Positions 1-7,318 of a DNA stretch of 64,000 nucleotides are shown piece by piece; the stretch's first letter is position 1; each line of letters opens with the position of its first letter. The notes beneath the pieces were generated by a model. That model worked only from the letters and a program-made list of their open reading frames with translations, made no database searches and was not told the DNA's origin. Source of the DNA: Thermoplasmata archaeon (lineage in GTDB: Archaea; Thermoplasmatota; Thermoplasmata; Lutacidiplasmatales; UBA184); NCBI GenBank assembly GCA_021817605.1, contig JAKAUN010000008.1, positions 62,001 to 126,000 of the forward strand, in the 5' to 3' direction. Position numbers and translations under genes: made by a program.

Positions 1-1025
1 GCCCCCGCGATGCCGACCGCGTACTCGGTCGCCGTGAGATGCCAGTCCGGGCGGGGCGGAAACCGGGCGACGGCGTGCCGGACAATCTCCTCGCCCGCCC
101 GGGTGCCTCGCAGCTCGATGTCGAGGACCTCCCAGTCGTTGACACGGACCCCCTCGGGGACGCCGAGGAGCTTCTCCCGCCGGAGGAGCGCCAGGGTGAA
201 CTCCCGGGGGACCACCGGCCTTCCCCCGACATCGAGGGCGACCTCCGAGGCGAGGCCGAGGAGGGCCATCGTACGCAGCACTTCGATGCCCGGGCCGCCC
301 TCCTTCCATTCGCAGTGGCGGAGCCCCTTCTCCGCAAGGCTGGCCGGAAGGGTCGCCGGCTCGGAGTGCAGGGTGCGGTAGACCCGCGTCCTTCCCACCG
401 GAGGGCCGAAGTCGAACTCCTCGGCCCCGCTCATAGGAGGGTACTCCCGGTACTCCCCGGCCTCGAAGACGATCGCGGGGAGGACCATCTCGTCTAGGAA
501 GGTGCTCGGCGACCACGTGAAGGAGATCTCCGGCCCGCCCACGGTCAGGTCACGCCAGCCGTCACGAAGGACCAGCGAGGCGACCCGATCGAGGTCCGAC
601 GCGGCCTCCAGCGCGAGGACGTTGGAGATGCCCGGGACCTGCCCGAGGCCGGGGATGGCGAGCACCCCTGCCTCCCTGAACTCCGCGTCGCGGGCGAGCT
701 GTCGACGGGTCATGTGGAAGAGCCCTCCGAAGTCGAGGTAGGGCACCCGCGCGGCCAGGGCCGCATCCATGACGGTCAGGTTGAACCCGTACTGGACCGC
801 GTTGACGACCACTCCCGCGCCCTGGAGGACCCTCGCCAAGGCCGAGGGGTCGCGGACGTCCAGGGCCACGGCACTCGCCCGGGGCCCTGCGGCTGCCGCC
901 GCGGCATGGGCGAGCTCCGAGGAGAGGTCCGCCGCCACCACCGAGTCGAAGACCGACCCCTGGGCGAGGGCACGGACCGACGCGCGGCCGGTGAGACCCC
1001 CACCGCCCAGCACGACCGCCCGCAT
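1..1025 (-). CDS. Saccharopine dehydrogenase-like NAD(P) oxidoreductase, C-terminus beyond window
   Basis: Read on the minus strand from ATG at 1025, an open frame of 341 codons runs off the left edge without a stop. It opens with a Rossmann dinucleotide-binding fingerprint, VVLGGGGLTGRA (residues 4-15), followed by VVVNAVQYGFN (72-82), PYLDFGG (95-101) and a later AIPGLGQVPGISN, the layout of the saccharopine dehydrogenase/Lys9-like family. Members oxidise or reduce amino-acid-like substrates such as saccharopine or carboxynorspermidine; the substrate here cannot be inferred. It is the last gene of a minus-strand series that begins with glnA, so a role in amino-acid or nitrogen metabolism is plausible. 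It lies only 9 bases after the preceding gene. The family is fairly sure, the substrate unknown. Confidence 0.82.
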   Translation of the reverse strand, partial: MRAVVLGGGGLTGRASVRALAQGSVFDSVVAADLSSELAHAAAAAAGPRASAVALDVRDPSALARVLQGAGVVVNAVQYGFNLTVMDAALAARVPYLDFGGLFHMTRRQLARDAEFREAGVLAIPGLGQVPGISNVLALEAASDLDRVASLVLRDGWRDLTVGGPEISFTWSPSTFLDEMVLPAIVFEAGEYREYPPMSGAEEFDFGPPVGRTRVYRTLHSEPATLPASLAEKGLRHCEWKEGGPGIEVLRTMALLGLASEVALDVGGRPVVPREFTLALLRREKLLGVPEGVRVNDWEVLDIELRGTRAGEEIVRHAVARFPPRPDWHLTATEYAVGIAG

Positions 1026-1034
1026 GCCCCCTCC

Positions 1035-1712
1035 TCAGCTCCGGTCGGCTCGACCGTTCCGGCGCTTCTTTCCCGGCGCGCCGGCTCGGCCCGAGGCGGC
1101 CGGTCCCGGCACCGTGGCCGGGGTCTTGGCCGCTCCCGTCGGAGCTGGCGCCTCCGTCCCCGGGTTCGGCGCCGAGGTCCTCTGGAGGAGGTCGCGGAAG
1201 GTCTCGAAGTGACGGAGGAACGGGTCGGCCCGGCGTCGGTCCTCGAGCTCCCCGAGGGCGATCTCGAGGAGGGCCTTCGCCTTCGCGTCGCCCTGGGTGG
1301 CCTGGGCGAGGTAGACGCACAGGACCTGATAGTGGGGGAGGACGAAGGCGTCCGTCCGGGGGGTGCTCATGTCCCCTTTGCGGGGACGGTAGATCCGCTC
1401 GATCGGGATCTCGAGCGCCAGCACCTTGCGGTGCGAGAACCCGAGGTAGCGTCCCGGCCCGAGGATGCGGGTCACCTGCCGGATGTTGCCGCTCAGGTTG
1501 TTGGTGAGACGGTCGCACTCATGCCAGCACCACAGGCCGAAGCCGTGGTCTCCCTCGAGATACGCTGCCCAGGCCCGTCCGTAGAGCTCGCGTTCCTTCT
1601 CCTCGGGAGAGGCTTCGGGCGACAGCGCGGCCTTCCAGTCGGAAATGTGGATGTCGACACGCATCGACGGAGAGAGCTCGCGTCTCGGGGGGACCTCCGT
1701 CGCCGCCGCCAT
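1035..1712 (-). CDS. Hypothetical protein with basic, Ala/Pro-rich C-terminus
   Basis: I do not recognise this 225-residue protein. The part from an internal Met at residue 17 (MRVDIHISDW) to about residue 170 has normal globular composition with Trp, Cys and His (GLWCWHECDRLTNN) and a HYQVLCVYLAQA helix; the last 50 residues are Ala/Pro/Gly/Arg rich and probably disordered. The true start may be the Met at residue 17 (position 1664). It lies between a YtcJ-type amidohydrolase and a saccharopine-dehydrogenase-like gene on the same strand with short gaps, so it is probably co-transcribed with them. No membrane segment or signal peptide is visible. Confidence 0.7.
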   Translation of the reverse strand: MAAATEVPPRRELSPSMRVDIHISDWKAALSPEASPEEKERELYGRAWAAYLEGDHGFGLWCWHECDRLTNNLSGNIRQVTRILGPGRYLGFSHRKVLALEIPIERIYRPRKGDMSTPRTDAFVLPHYQVLCVYLAQATQGDAKAKALLEIALGELEDRRRADPFLRHFETFRDLLQRTSAPNPGTEAPAPTGAAKTPATVPGPAASGRAGAPGKKRRNGRADRS

Positions 1713-1797
1713 CGCGCCGCGAAGACCGGGACGGGGTTAGACGGTTGCCCTTCCCGGTCCGGGGTCGCCGGCGGCAGAGGGCGCCCCCCTTCCGGGA

Positions 1798-3351
1798 TCA
1801 ACCGCCGGCCGGGAACGCTCGACGGCCGCGTATCCACGTCTGGGCGACCGGCGTGGCCGCCTCCAGCGCCGCGGAAAGCCGCCCGGCCGAGAGGACGAGG
1901 AGGTCGGCGGGTGCCCCGGGCTCGAGCAGGCCGGCTCCTTCAAGACCCAGGGCCCGACCCGCCCCCGTCGTGTAGAGCGCGAAGGCCTCTTCGGGAGGGA
2001 GCCGTTCCGAAGGCTCGGGGCTGGCCGAGCGACCCTCCGGGTCGTGGCGGTGGACGGCTGCGCGAAGGGCCCGCCACGGGTCGGCCGGGTCGTACGGCGC
2101 GTCGCTCGACCCCGCCAGCACGAACCCCCGGTCGGCGAGGGTTCGGAACGCGTAGGCCCATCTCGCGCGCTGCGGGCCCAGCCGCTCGGTTAGCCAGAGG
2201 TCGCTCACCACGAAGCCCGGCTGCACCACCAGGACCGGCCGGCTGCGGGCGAGCGAGGCCAGGGCCTCCGGCGTGGTCAGGGACGCGTGCTCGATGCGGG
2301 CGAGCTTGCCGGGAGGGACGGAGAGAGCGTCGAGGAGCCGGGCGGCGCGGTGGACGGCCCGCTCCCCGATAGCGTGCAGGGCCGGGGCGAGGCCCCGGGA
2401 GCTCGCTTCTTCGAGCGAGGCGAGGAGAGCTCGGTCGTCGCCGACGTCCCGGCCGCGCGAGGACGGCAGATCCGAGTACGGCTCGAACAGCGAAGCGGTC
2501 CGGGGACCGAAGGCGCCGTCCAGGAACGCCTTCACGCCGACCGCGGCGACCACCCCGGAGCGTTGGGCGGCGGCCTCCTGGGGGAGGTCCCGGAGGCGGG
2601 CGAGGCGAACGTAGCCGCGCACGCGGGGGAAAGGCTGCTTGTCGGCCGCCAACGCACGCAACGCGTCGAGCTCCTCGGGGGTGGTGCTCATCGCGCCAAC
2701 GGAGGTGAGCCCGAGCGACGTGAGGAAATCGAACGTTCTCCCGAGCGACGCGGTCGAGGGAGGTTGTCGCTCGGTGACGCTCGGCCCGAGCCGCCGCATC
2801 GCCTCCTCGTAGAGGATCCCGTTGGGCTCGCCCGCCGGACCCCGGCCGATCCCGTCGTCGGCGGCCCCGTCCGCCGCGCGGGACAGGTCGAGCCGCTCGA
2901 GCGCACGGCTGTTGAGGAGCGCGACGTGGCCGCTGCGGTCGTAGACGAGCACCGGTCGGTCGTCGACCGCGCGATCGAGCACGCGCGCCGTCGGCCATTC
3001 CCCGGGGAGGAGGGCGGCGAGGTCGAATCCCCGTCCCACGATCGGCTCGCGGGGACGTTCCTTTGCCCAGGCGGAGAGACTCGATACCAGTTCTTCGGCC
3101 GAGCGGGCCCTCCCGAGAGGGGGCCCCTCCCGCATCCAGGCAAGCTCGCTCACGTGGAGGTGGGCGTCCGCGAGCCCGGGGACGACCAGGGCCCCGTCCA
3201 GGCGCACCTTCTCTACGCCCACGGGCGCCCCGCGGGCGGCCTCCTCCCGGGACCCGGCCAGGAGCACTCGGCCGTCCTCGACCAGGAGCGCCTCGACGTA
3301 GCGCCGGCCCGTGTAGACCCGGCCCCCCTCGAAGAGCACCGAGCCGGTCAT
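1798..3351 (-). CDS. YtcJ-like metal-dependent amidohydrolase
   Basis: This 517-residue TIM-barrel hydrolase belongs to the amidohydrolase superfamily. It has the N-terminal beta-sandwich (VLFEGGRVYTG), the metal-binding strand DAHLHV, the YtcJ-type segment DRSGHVALLNSRAL, a later HAIGERAVHRAARLLDAL, RIEHA, and near the C-terminus GSDAPYDPADPW, whose Asp is the catalytic metal ligand in the family. Length matches the usual 500-550 residues. Such enzymes hydrolyse exocyclic C-N bonds; the substrate is unknown. It follows glnA by 39 bases on the same strand, which suggests co-transcription and perhaps release of nitrogen from an amide. Confidence 0.88.
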   Translation of the reverse strand: MTGSVLFEGGRVYTGRRYVEALLVEDGRVLLAGSREEAARGAPVGVEKVRLDGALVVPGLADAHLHVSELAWMREGPPLGRARSAEELVSSLSAWAKERPREPIVGRGFDLAALLPGEWPTARVLDRAVDDRPVLVYDRSGHVALLNSRALERLDLSRAADGAADDGIGRGPAGEPNGILYEEAMRRLGPSVTERQPPSTASLGRTFDFLTSLGLTSVGAMSTTPEELDALRALAADKQPFPRVRGYVRLARLRDLPQEAAAQRSGVVAAVGVKAFLDGAFGPRTASLFEPYSDLPSSRGRDVGDDRALLASLEEASSRGLAPALHAIGERAVHRAARLLDALSVPPGKLARIEHASLTTPEALASLARSRPVLVVQPGFVVSDLWLTERLGPQRARWAYAFRTLADRGFVLAGSSDAPYDPADPWRALRAAVHRHDPEGRSASPEPSERLPPEEAFALYTTGAGRALGLEGAGLLEPGAPADLLVLSAGRLSAALEAATPVAQTWIRGRRAFPAGG

Positions 3352-3383
3352 GCCGCCCGGTGGGGAGGGCCTCCCCCGCCTTT

Positions 3384-4844
3384 CTAGACGTCGAGGTAGC
3401 GGTAGAACTCGTAGGGGTGCGGCCTCAGGTTGAGCTCGAGCTGCTCCTCACGCTTCAGGGTGACGTAGGTCTCGAGGAGGCTCGCGGAGAAGGTCGGCTT
3501 GAGGAAGTCACGGTCGGCCTCCAGGCAATCGAGCGCCTCGGCGAGCGAGCCGGGAAGCTCGCGGATCTCGAGCTCCCTGCGACGCGCCGCGGAGAGCTTG
3601 TAGATGTTCTCGTCGACGGGGGGAGGCGGCTCGATCTTGCGGCGGATGCCGTCGAGACCGGCGAGGGCGAGGGCCGCCTCGGTGAGGTAGATGTTCGCCG
3701 CCGGATCCGGGGTGCGGTACTCGACCCTCTTCGCCTCGGGTCGGCTGCGGTGGTAGAACGGGATCCGTACGTTCGCCGAACGGTTCGCCTTGCTCCAGGC
3801 GATGAAGACCGGGGCCTCGTAGCCCGGGACAAGGCGGCGGTAGGAGTTGGTGATCGGATTGGTGATCGCGCAGAGCGCCCGGGCGTGCTCGAGCAGGCCC
3901 CCGATGTAGTAGCGGCAGGTCTGGCTCACTTCCGCGTAGGGGTCGTCCGGGTCGTAGAAGGCGTTCTTCCCTCCCGCCCAGAGCGACTGGTTCGTGTGCA
4001 TCCCGATGCCGTTGTCCCCGTAGATCGGCTTCGGCATGAAACAGGCGAGCTTGCTGTGCCGGTGGGCGACGTTCTTGATCACGTAGCGGAGGTCCTGGAT
4101 GTGATCCGCCATCGGGACGAGCTCGTCGAACCGTAGGTTGATCTCCGACTGGCTCGCGGTGGCGACCTCGTGGTGATGGGCGTCCAGCGTCAGGTGGAAG
4201 TTGTCGACGAGGACGTTGCACATCTCCGCGCGCAGGCCGAGGAGCGAGTCGAGCGGCGGGCTGCGGTGGTAGCCCTCCTTGAACCGGACCGTCGCGTGGG
4301 AGTTGCTGGGAGCCCAGGGTGCCTCCGACGACCCGATGAGATAGCCGGCCCCGGCCCAGGCGTCCCGCACGCCGTCGGCCGACGGAAGCAGCTGGACTTG
4401 GTCGAAGACGAAGAACTCGACCTCCGGTCCCCAGTACGACCGGTCGAACCCGGCGTCGGCCAAGACCTTCTCGGTGGCGCGCGCGACGCCGCGGGGGTCG
4501 TGGTCGTAGGGCTCGTGGGAGGCGCCGAGCCGCACGTCGCAGATGAACCGGACCGTGGGGCCGGCGTCCGGATGCCAGGGGATCGTCGCCCAGGTCGTGG
4601 CGTCGGGCACCAAGAGCATGTCCGACTCGAAGATCTCGCGGAAGCCGCGGACCGAGGAGCCGTCAAGCTTGGGAACGCCGGTGCGGAACATCTCCGCCTC
4701 GAGCCCGGAGCTCGGGATGTCGACCTGGTTGAGCCCGCCGAACACGTCCGTGTAGAACAGCTGGACCCAGCGGACCTTCTCGGACCGCAACCGTTCGACC
4801 ACGCTCTCCCCGTCGACCTCGCCGCGCGCGCCCGACACTGCCAT
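3384..4844 (-). CDS. glnA: Glutamine synthetase, type I
   Basis: The 486-residue protein makes glutamine from glutamate, ammonia and ATP in the cytoplasm. Visible signatures are KLDGSSVRGF (N-terminal), GPEVEFFVFD (metal-binding Glu pair), HHEVATASQSEI, FMPKPIYGDNGIGMHTNQSLW, GYEAPVFIAW and RVEYRTPDPAANIYL. Two departures from usual GSI are seen: HHEVATAGQNEI is altered to ASQSEI, and the usual M-H-x-H motif reads M-H-T-N, so the second His (which packs against the nucleotide in characterised GSI) is Asn. The segment NIYKLS keeps the Tyr that is adenylylated in enterobacteria but not its surroundings. It is transcribed divergently from an Lrp/AsnC gene, with a 21-base palindrome between them. 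Confidence 0.94.
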   Translation of the reverse strand: MAVSGARGEVDGESVVERLRSEKVRWVQLFYTDVFGGLNQVDIPSSGLEAEMFRTGVPKLDGSSVRGFREIFESDMLLVPDATTWATIPWHPDAGPTVRFICDVRLGASHEPYDHDPRGVARATEKVLADAGFDRSYWGPEVEFFVFDQVQLLPSADGVRDAWAGAGYLIGSSEAPWAPSNSHATVRFKEGYHRSPPLDSLLGLRAEMCNVLVDNFHLTLDAHHHEVATASQSEINLRFDELVPMADHIQDLRYVIKNVAHRHSKLACFMPKPIYGDNGIGMHTNQSLWAGGKNAFYDPDDPYAEVSQTCRYYIGGLLEHARALCAITNPITNSYRRLVPGYEAPVFIAWSKANRSANVRIPFYHRSRPEAKRVEYRTPDPAANIYLTEAALALAGLDGIRRKIEPPPPVDENIYKLSAARRRELEIRELPGSLAEALDCLEADRDFLKPTFSASLLETYVTLKREEQLELNLRPHPYEFYRYLDV

Positions 4845-4897
4845 CCCGAACGCCCCCCCGGGCGCTGCAGCCCGCCGTCCTACTTCAACTCTGGGCC

Positions 4898-4918
4898 GGA
4901 AATTCTGGATGAATTTCC
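4898..4918. promoter_or_regulatory. 21-bp operator-like palindrome between glnA and lrp
   Basis: GGAAATTC, 5-base spacer, GAATTTCC: a perfect 8-bp inverted repeat (4898-4905 and 4911-4918). It lies 54 bases upstream of the glnA start and about 48 upstream of the lrp ATG, just outside both likely TATA elements. AT-rich palindromes are typical of Lrp/AsnC sites, and the divergent gene encodes such a protein. Binding is an inference. Confidence 0.65.
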
Positions 4919-4936
4919 ATTTTCACGCCAATTGTC

Positions 4937-4944
4937 CTTATTTC
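4937..4944 (+). promoter_or_regulatory. TATA element for the Lrp/AsnC gene
   Basis: CTTATTTC is centred 26 bases upstream of ATG 4966, the spacing expected for a leaderless archaeal transcript. This supports the internal ATG as start rather than the longer frame that opens at 4909, upstream of this element. Confidence 0.6.
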
Positions 4945-4965
4945 TTTCCTAGTCCTTCAAGATAC

Positions 4966-5457
4966 ATGCCACGAGCGTCCACTCTGGACGAACTCGACCG
5001 GTCGATCCTCGAGGAGCTCAACATCGACGCGCGCAAGAGCCACCGCGCGATCGCCCAGCGGCTCAAGGTCTCCCCGACGACGGTGAGCGCGCGGATCGCA
5101 CGGTTGGAGGAGGACGGGGTGATCCGCGGATACATCCCGCTCCTGGACGACGAGCTCCTTGGCTGGGACCTCTGGGCGCTGGTGGGGGTCCGCATCTCCA
5201 AGGGTCGGTTGCGGGAGGTCGAGGAGCGGCTGGCGCGCGACCCGCGGGCCTACGCGATCTACGACGTCACGGGCGAGTACGACGCCCTGCTCATCGGCCG
5301 TTTCCGCGACCGGCGCGATCTCGACCGGTTCGTCAAGCACGCCCTCCAGGACCCGCACGTCGAACGGTCGAACACCCAGGTCGTGCTCAACCGGGTGAAG
5401 GAGGAGCGGCGCGTGCCGGTGGTCCTTCGGGGCGTGGACCGGGCGGCCACGCCGTAG
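4966..5457 (+). CDS. Lrp/AsnC family transcriptional regulator
   Basis: A 163-residue regulator. Residues from LDELDRSILEELNIDARKS through AQRLKVSPTTVSARIARLEEDGVIRGY form the AsnC-type helix-turn-helix; the rest (DLWALVGVRISKGR... YDVTGEYDALLIGRF) is the alpha-beta ligand-binding (RAM) domain, which oligomerises and often senses amino acids. The open frame extends 19 codons upstream to 4909, but the TATA element at 4937-4944 and the family's N-terminus favour ATG 4966. It is divergent from glnA with a palindrome in the shared promoter, so autoregulation and control of glnA are the simplest reading. Confidence 0.9.
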   Translation: MPRASTLDELDRSILEELNIDARKSHRAIAQRLKVSPTTVSARIARLEEDGVIRGYIPLLDDELLGWDLWALVGVRISKGRLREVEERLARDPRAYAIYDVTGEYDALLIGRFRDRRDLDRFVKHALQDPHVERSNTQVVLNRVKEERRVPVVLRGVDRAATP

Positions 5458-5497
5458 ACGCCCTGCGACCGCAAGGCTAAGAGCGCCCACCGGGTCG

Positions 5498-6337
5498 GTG
5501 TCCTCGAGGATCGGGCCGATGGACTGGGGGATGCAGAACCGGCTCGCCCGGATGTTCTCCGCGACGAGCTCGAACAGCGTGATGCTCGCCGTCGACCACG
5601 GCTACTTCATGGGTCCGACGCGTCGGCTCGAGGACGTGCGGGCGACGATCACCCCGTTGATGCCCTACGCGGACGCCCTCGCCCTCACGCGCGGGGTGCT
5701 ACGCAGCTCCGTTCCCCCGAGCTCGACCACGCCGATCGTCCTGCGCGTCTCGGGTGGCGCCACCATCCTCCAGGAGGACCTCTCCAACGAGGCGATCACG
5801 ACGGCGATGCGGGACGCGAGCCGCCTCAACGTTTCGGCCGTGGCGCTCTCGGTGTTCGTCGGGTCCCCGCACGAGCACCAGTCGCTCGTCAACCTCTCCC
5901 GGCTGGTCGACGACGGCGAGGACGCCGGCATGCCCGTCCTCGCGATCACGGCGGTCGGCAAGGAGCTCGAGAAGCGCGACGCCCGCTACCTGGCCCTGGC
6001 CTGTCGGGTCTCCGCCGAGATCGGAGCCCACGTCGTGAAGACCTACTACTGCGACGGATTTTCCAAGGTCGTCGAGGGCTGCCCGGTCCCCCTCGTCGTC
6101 GCGGGGGGCCCTCGTCTCGAGAACGACCGGGCAGCGCTCGAGCTCGCCCACCACGCCATCGAAGAGGGTGCCCACGGCATCGACATGGGCCGCAACATCT
6201 GGCAATCCGACCACCCGGTGGCGATGCTCAAGGCACTGCGGGCGGTCGTCCACGAGAAGGCGACCGTTCGCGAGGCCCTCGACGTGCTCGACCAGGAGGT
6301 CGGGCAGACTCCGGCGCCGGCGAAGCTTCCGGCCTAG
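5498..6337 (+). CDS. LsrF/DhnA-type class I aldolase
   Basis: A 279-residue TIM-barrel Schiff-base aldolase. It resembles bacterial LsrF (thiolase of the AI-2 degradation route) along most of its length: MDWGMQNRLARMF, VMLAVDHGYFMGPTRRLE, TRGVLRSSVPP, the Schiff-base strand HVVKTYYCDGF (Lys) and GIDMGRNIWQSDHPVAML. The DhnA/LsrF family also includes archaeal fructose-bisphosphate aldolase and the enzyme making 2-amino-3,7-dideoxyheptulosonate for aromatic amino acids, but those lack the close LsrF signatures. The start is GTG 5498 or the internal ATG 5519 just before DWGM. No other lsr gene is present, so an autoinducer role is not supported; a sugar-phosphate cleavage role is likely. Confidence 0.85.
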   Translation: MSSRIGPMDWGMQNRLARMFSATSSNSVMLAVDHGYFMGPTRRLEDVRATITPLMPYADALALTRGVLRSSVPPSSTTPIVLRVSGGATILQEDLSNEAITTAMRDASRLNVSAVALSVFVGSPHEHQSLVNLSRLVDDGEDAGMPVLAITAVGKELEKRDARYLALACRVSAEIGAHVVKTYYCDGFSKVVEGCPVPLVVAGGPRLENDRAALELAHHAIEEGAHGIDMGRNIWQSDHPVAMLKALRAVVHEKATVREALDVLDQEVGQTPAPAKLPA

Positions 6338-6374
6338 CCGGGCGCGCCGGCCCCCCTCGGCCATTGCCGACGGT

Positions 6375-6382
6375 CTTATCTT
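6375..6382 (+). promoter_or_regulatory. TATA element for tRNA-Leu
   Basis: CTTATCTT is centred about 27 bases upstream of the first base of the tRNA-Leu gene, the usual archaeal promoter spacing. Confidence 0.55.
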
Positions 6383-6405
6383 CGGGTCCGCCTCGGCTCG
6401 GACGC

Positions 6406-6490
6406 GCGGGGATTGCCAAGCTTGGCCAAAGGCGCCAGATTCAGGGTCTGGTCCCGTAGGGGTTCGTGGGTTCAAATCCCTCTCCCCGCA
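6406..6490 (+). tRNA. tRNA-Leu (anticodon CAG)
   Basis: Class II tRNA of 85 bases. The acceptor stem GCGGGGA (6406-6412) pairs with TCCCCGC (6483-6489), followed by discriminator A; CCA is not encoded. The anticodon arm is CCAGA-TTCAGGG-TCTGG, giving anticodon CAG. The long variable arm contains TCCCGTAGGGG. The T arm GTGGG-TTCAAAT-CCCTC has one T-T mismatch at its second pair. No intron. It lies 68 bases after the LsrF-like gene with its own TATA element. Confidence 0.95.
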
Positions 6491-7006
6491 CAGGGGTTTG
6501 AACCAGGGGCCGGCTCGCCTCTCGTCCGAAGACCCGCCGGCTCTCCACGTCCGCGCCTCGTGGGCTCACAGCGTCGGCGGAGCGACAAGACGGAACTCCC
6601 GGTGGGTCGGTCGGCACCCCGCCTCCCCCGTGTCCCTCGTCGCGGGGTCCGCCACGGGCTTGGGTGAGAGGGCACCGCAACCACCCGCCAGCCCCCCACG
6701 TAAGGAGGCCGAACTCCGACCGATCGACCCGAGGACTGGAAACGACCTGAGGGTCGTCTCGGCACTCCCCCCACAGACGTCCCGGACCTGCGCGCGCCGC
6801 GAGGCAGTCGCTTTCCACGAGGATCGAGTGGCCTCCCGTTGGAGCTTCTTCTCCCCCGGCCCGGGTACCGAGGCGGTTCCTTGGCGGCGCGGCGACCGCG
6901 TTCTCCCGTCCCGGGGCGCGAAAGACGCCCTCTGATCCGGGGGACCCGGGCGAGGGGACGGATCGCGGTCCGCCAACCTAAGTACGGGCCGCGGGTCCGC
7001 TCATCG
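6491..7006. other. 516-bp gap without a recognisable gene
   Basis: Frames here have Arg/Pro/Gly-rich shadow composition on both strands and no known domain. I see no RNA core motif. The only element supported is the TATA-like CCTAAGTAC at 6978-6986, 25 bases before the next ATG. The stretch could hold an unrecognised RNA or decayed sequence. Confidence 0.5.
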
Positions 7007-7318
7007 ATGGCCCCCGCACGACGCGCGTCGGCTCGGGCACGCGGCCGCACCGTCGCGCGGCTCGAGAGGGCCGTCGCCGCGGCACCTGTGGCACGATCGG
7101 GCCGGGCGGAGCCGCTCCCGCTCTCGGAAGAGCTACCGCACGCCCACATCGTCTGCCGGGTCTGCGGACGGATCCAGGGGATGGAGCTCTCCGAGCTCGA
7201 CCGCCACGTTCTCACGCAGATCGCCGCGGGCCGGCCCGACGGATGGAGCGTCGAACGGATCGCTTTCTCGCTTGCAGGCGCCTGCCAGCGGTGCCGGGAA
7301 GGGCCTTCCGCCCCGTGA
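7007..7318 (+). CDS. Small protein resembling the Fur C-terminal zinc domain
   Basis: 103 residues from ATG 7007, which sits 25 bases after a TATA-like element (6978-6986). The C-terminal half, PHAHIVCRVCGRIQGMELSE followed by WSVERIAFSLAGACQRCRE, matches the Fur/PerR C-terminal pattern (His-x-His, CxxCG, and a final CxxC), so a structural Cys4 zinc site is predicted. The N-terminal 40 residues are Arg/Ala rich and contain no recognisable winged helix, so the DNA-binding domain of Fur appears to be missing. The last 47 bases overlap the following dehydrogenase frame. It may be a stand-alone metal sensor, or a remnant of a longer Fur gene. Confidence 0.6.
   Translation: MAPARRASARARGRTVARLERAVAAAPVARSGRAEPLPLSEELPHAHIVCRVCGRIQGMELSELDRHVLTQIAAGRPDGWSVERIAFSLAGACQRCREGPSAP

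Noticed and set aside
5498..6337. Archaeal fructose-bisphosphate aldolase as the specific call
   Set aside because: The segments MDWGMQNRLARMF, TRGVLRSSVPP and DMGRNIWQSDHPVAM fit LsrF better, so only the broader family is claimed.
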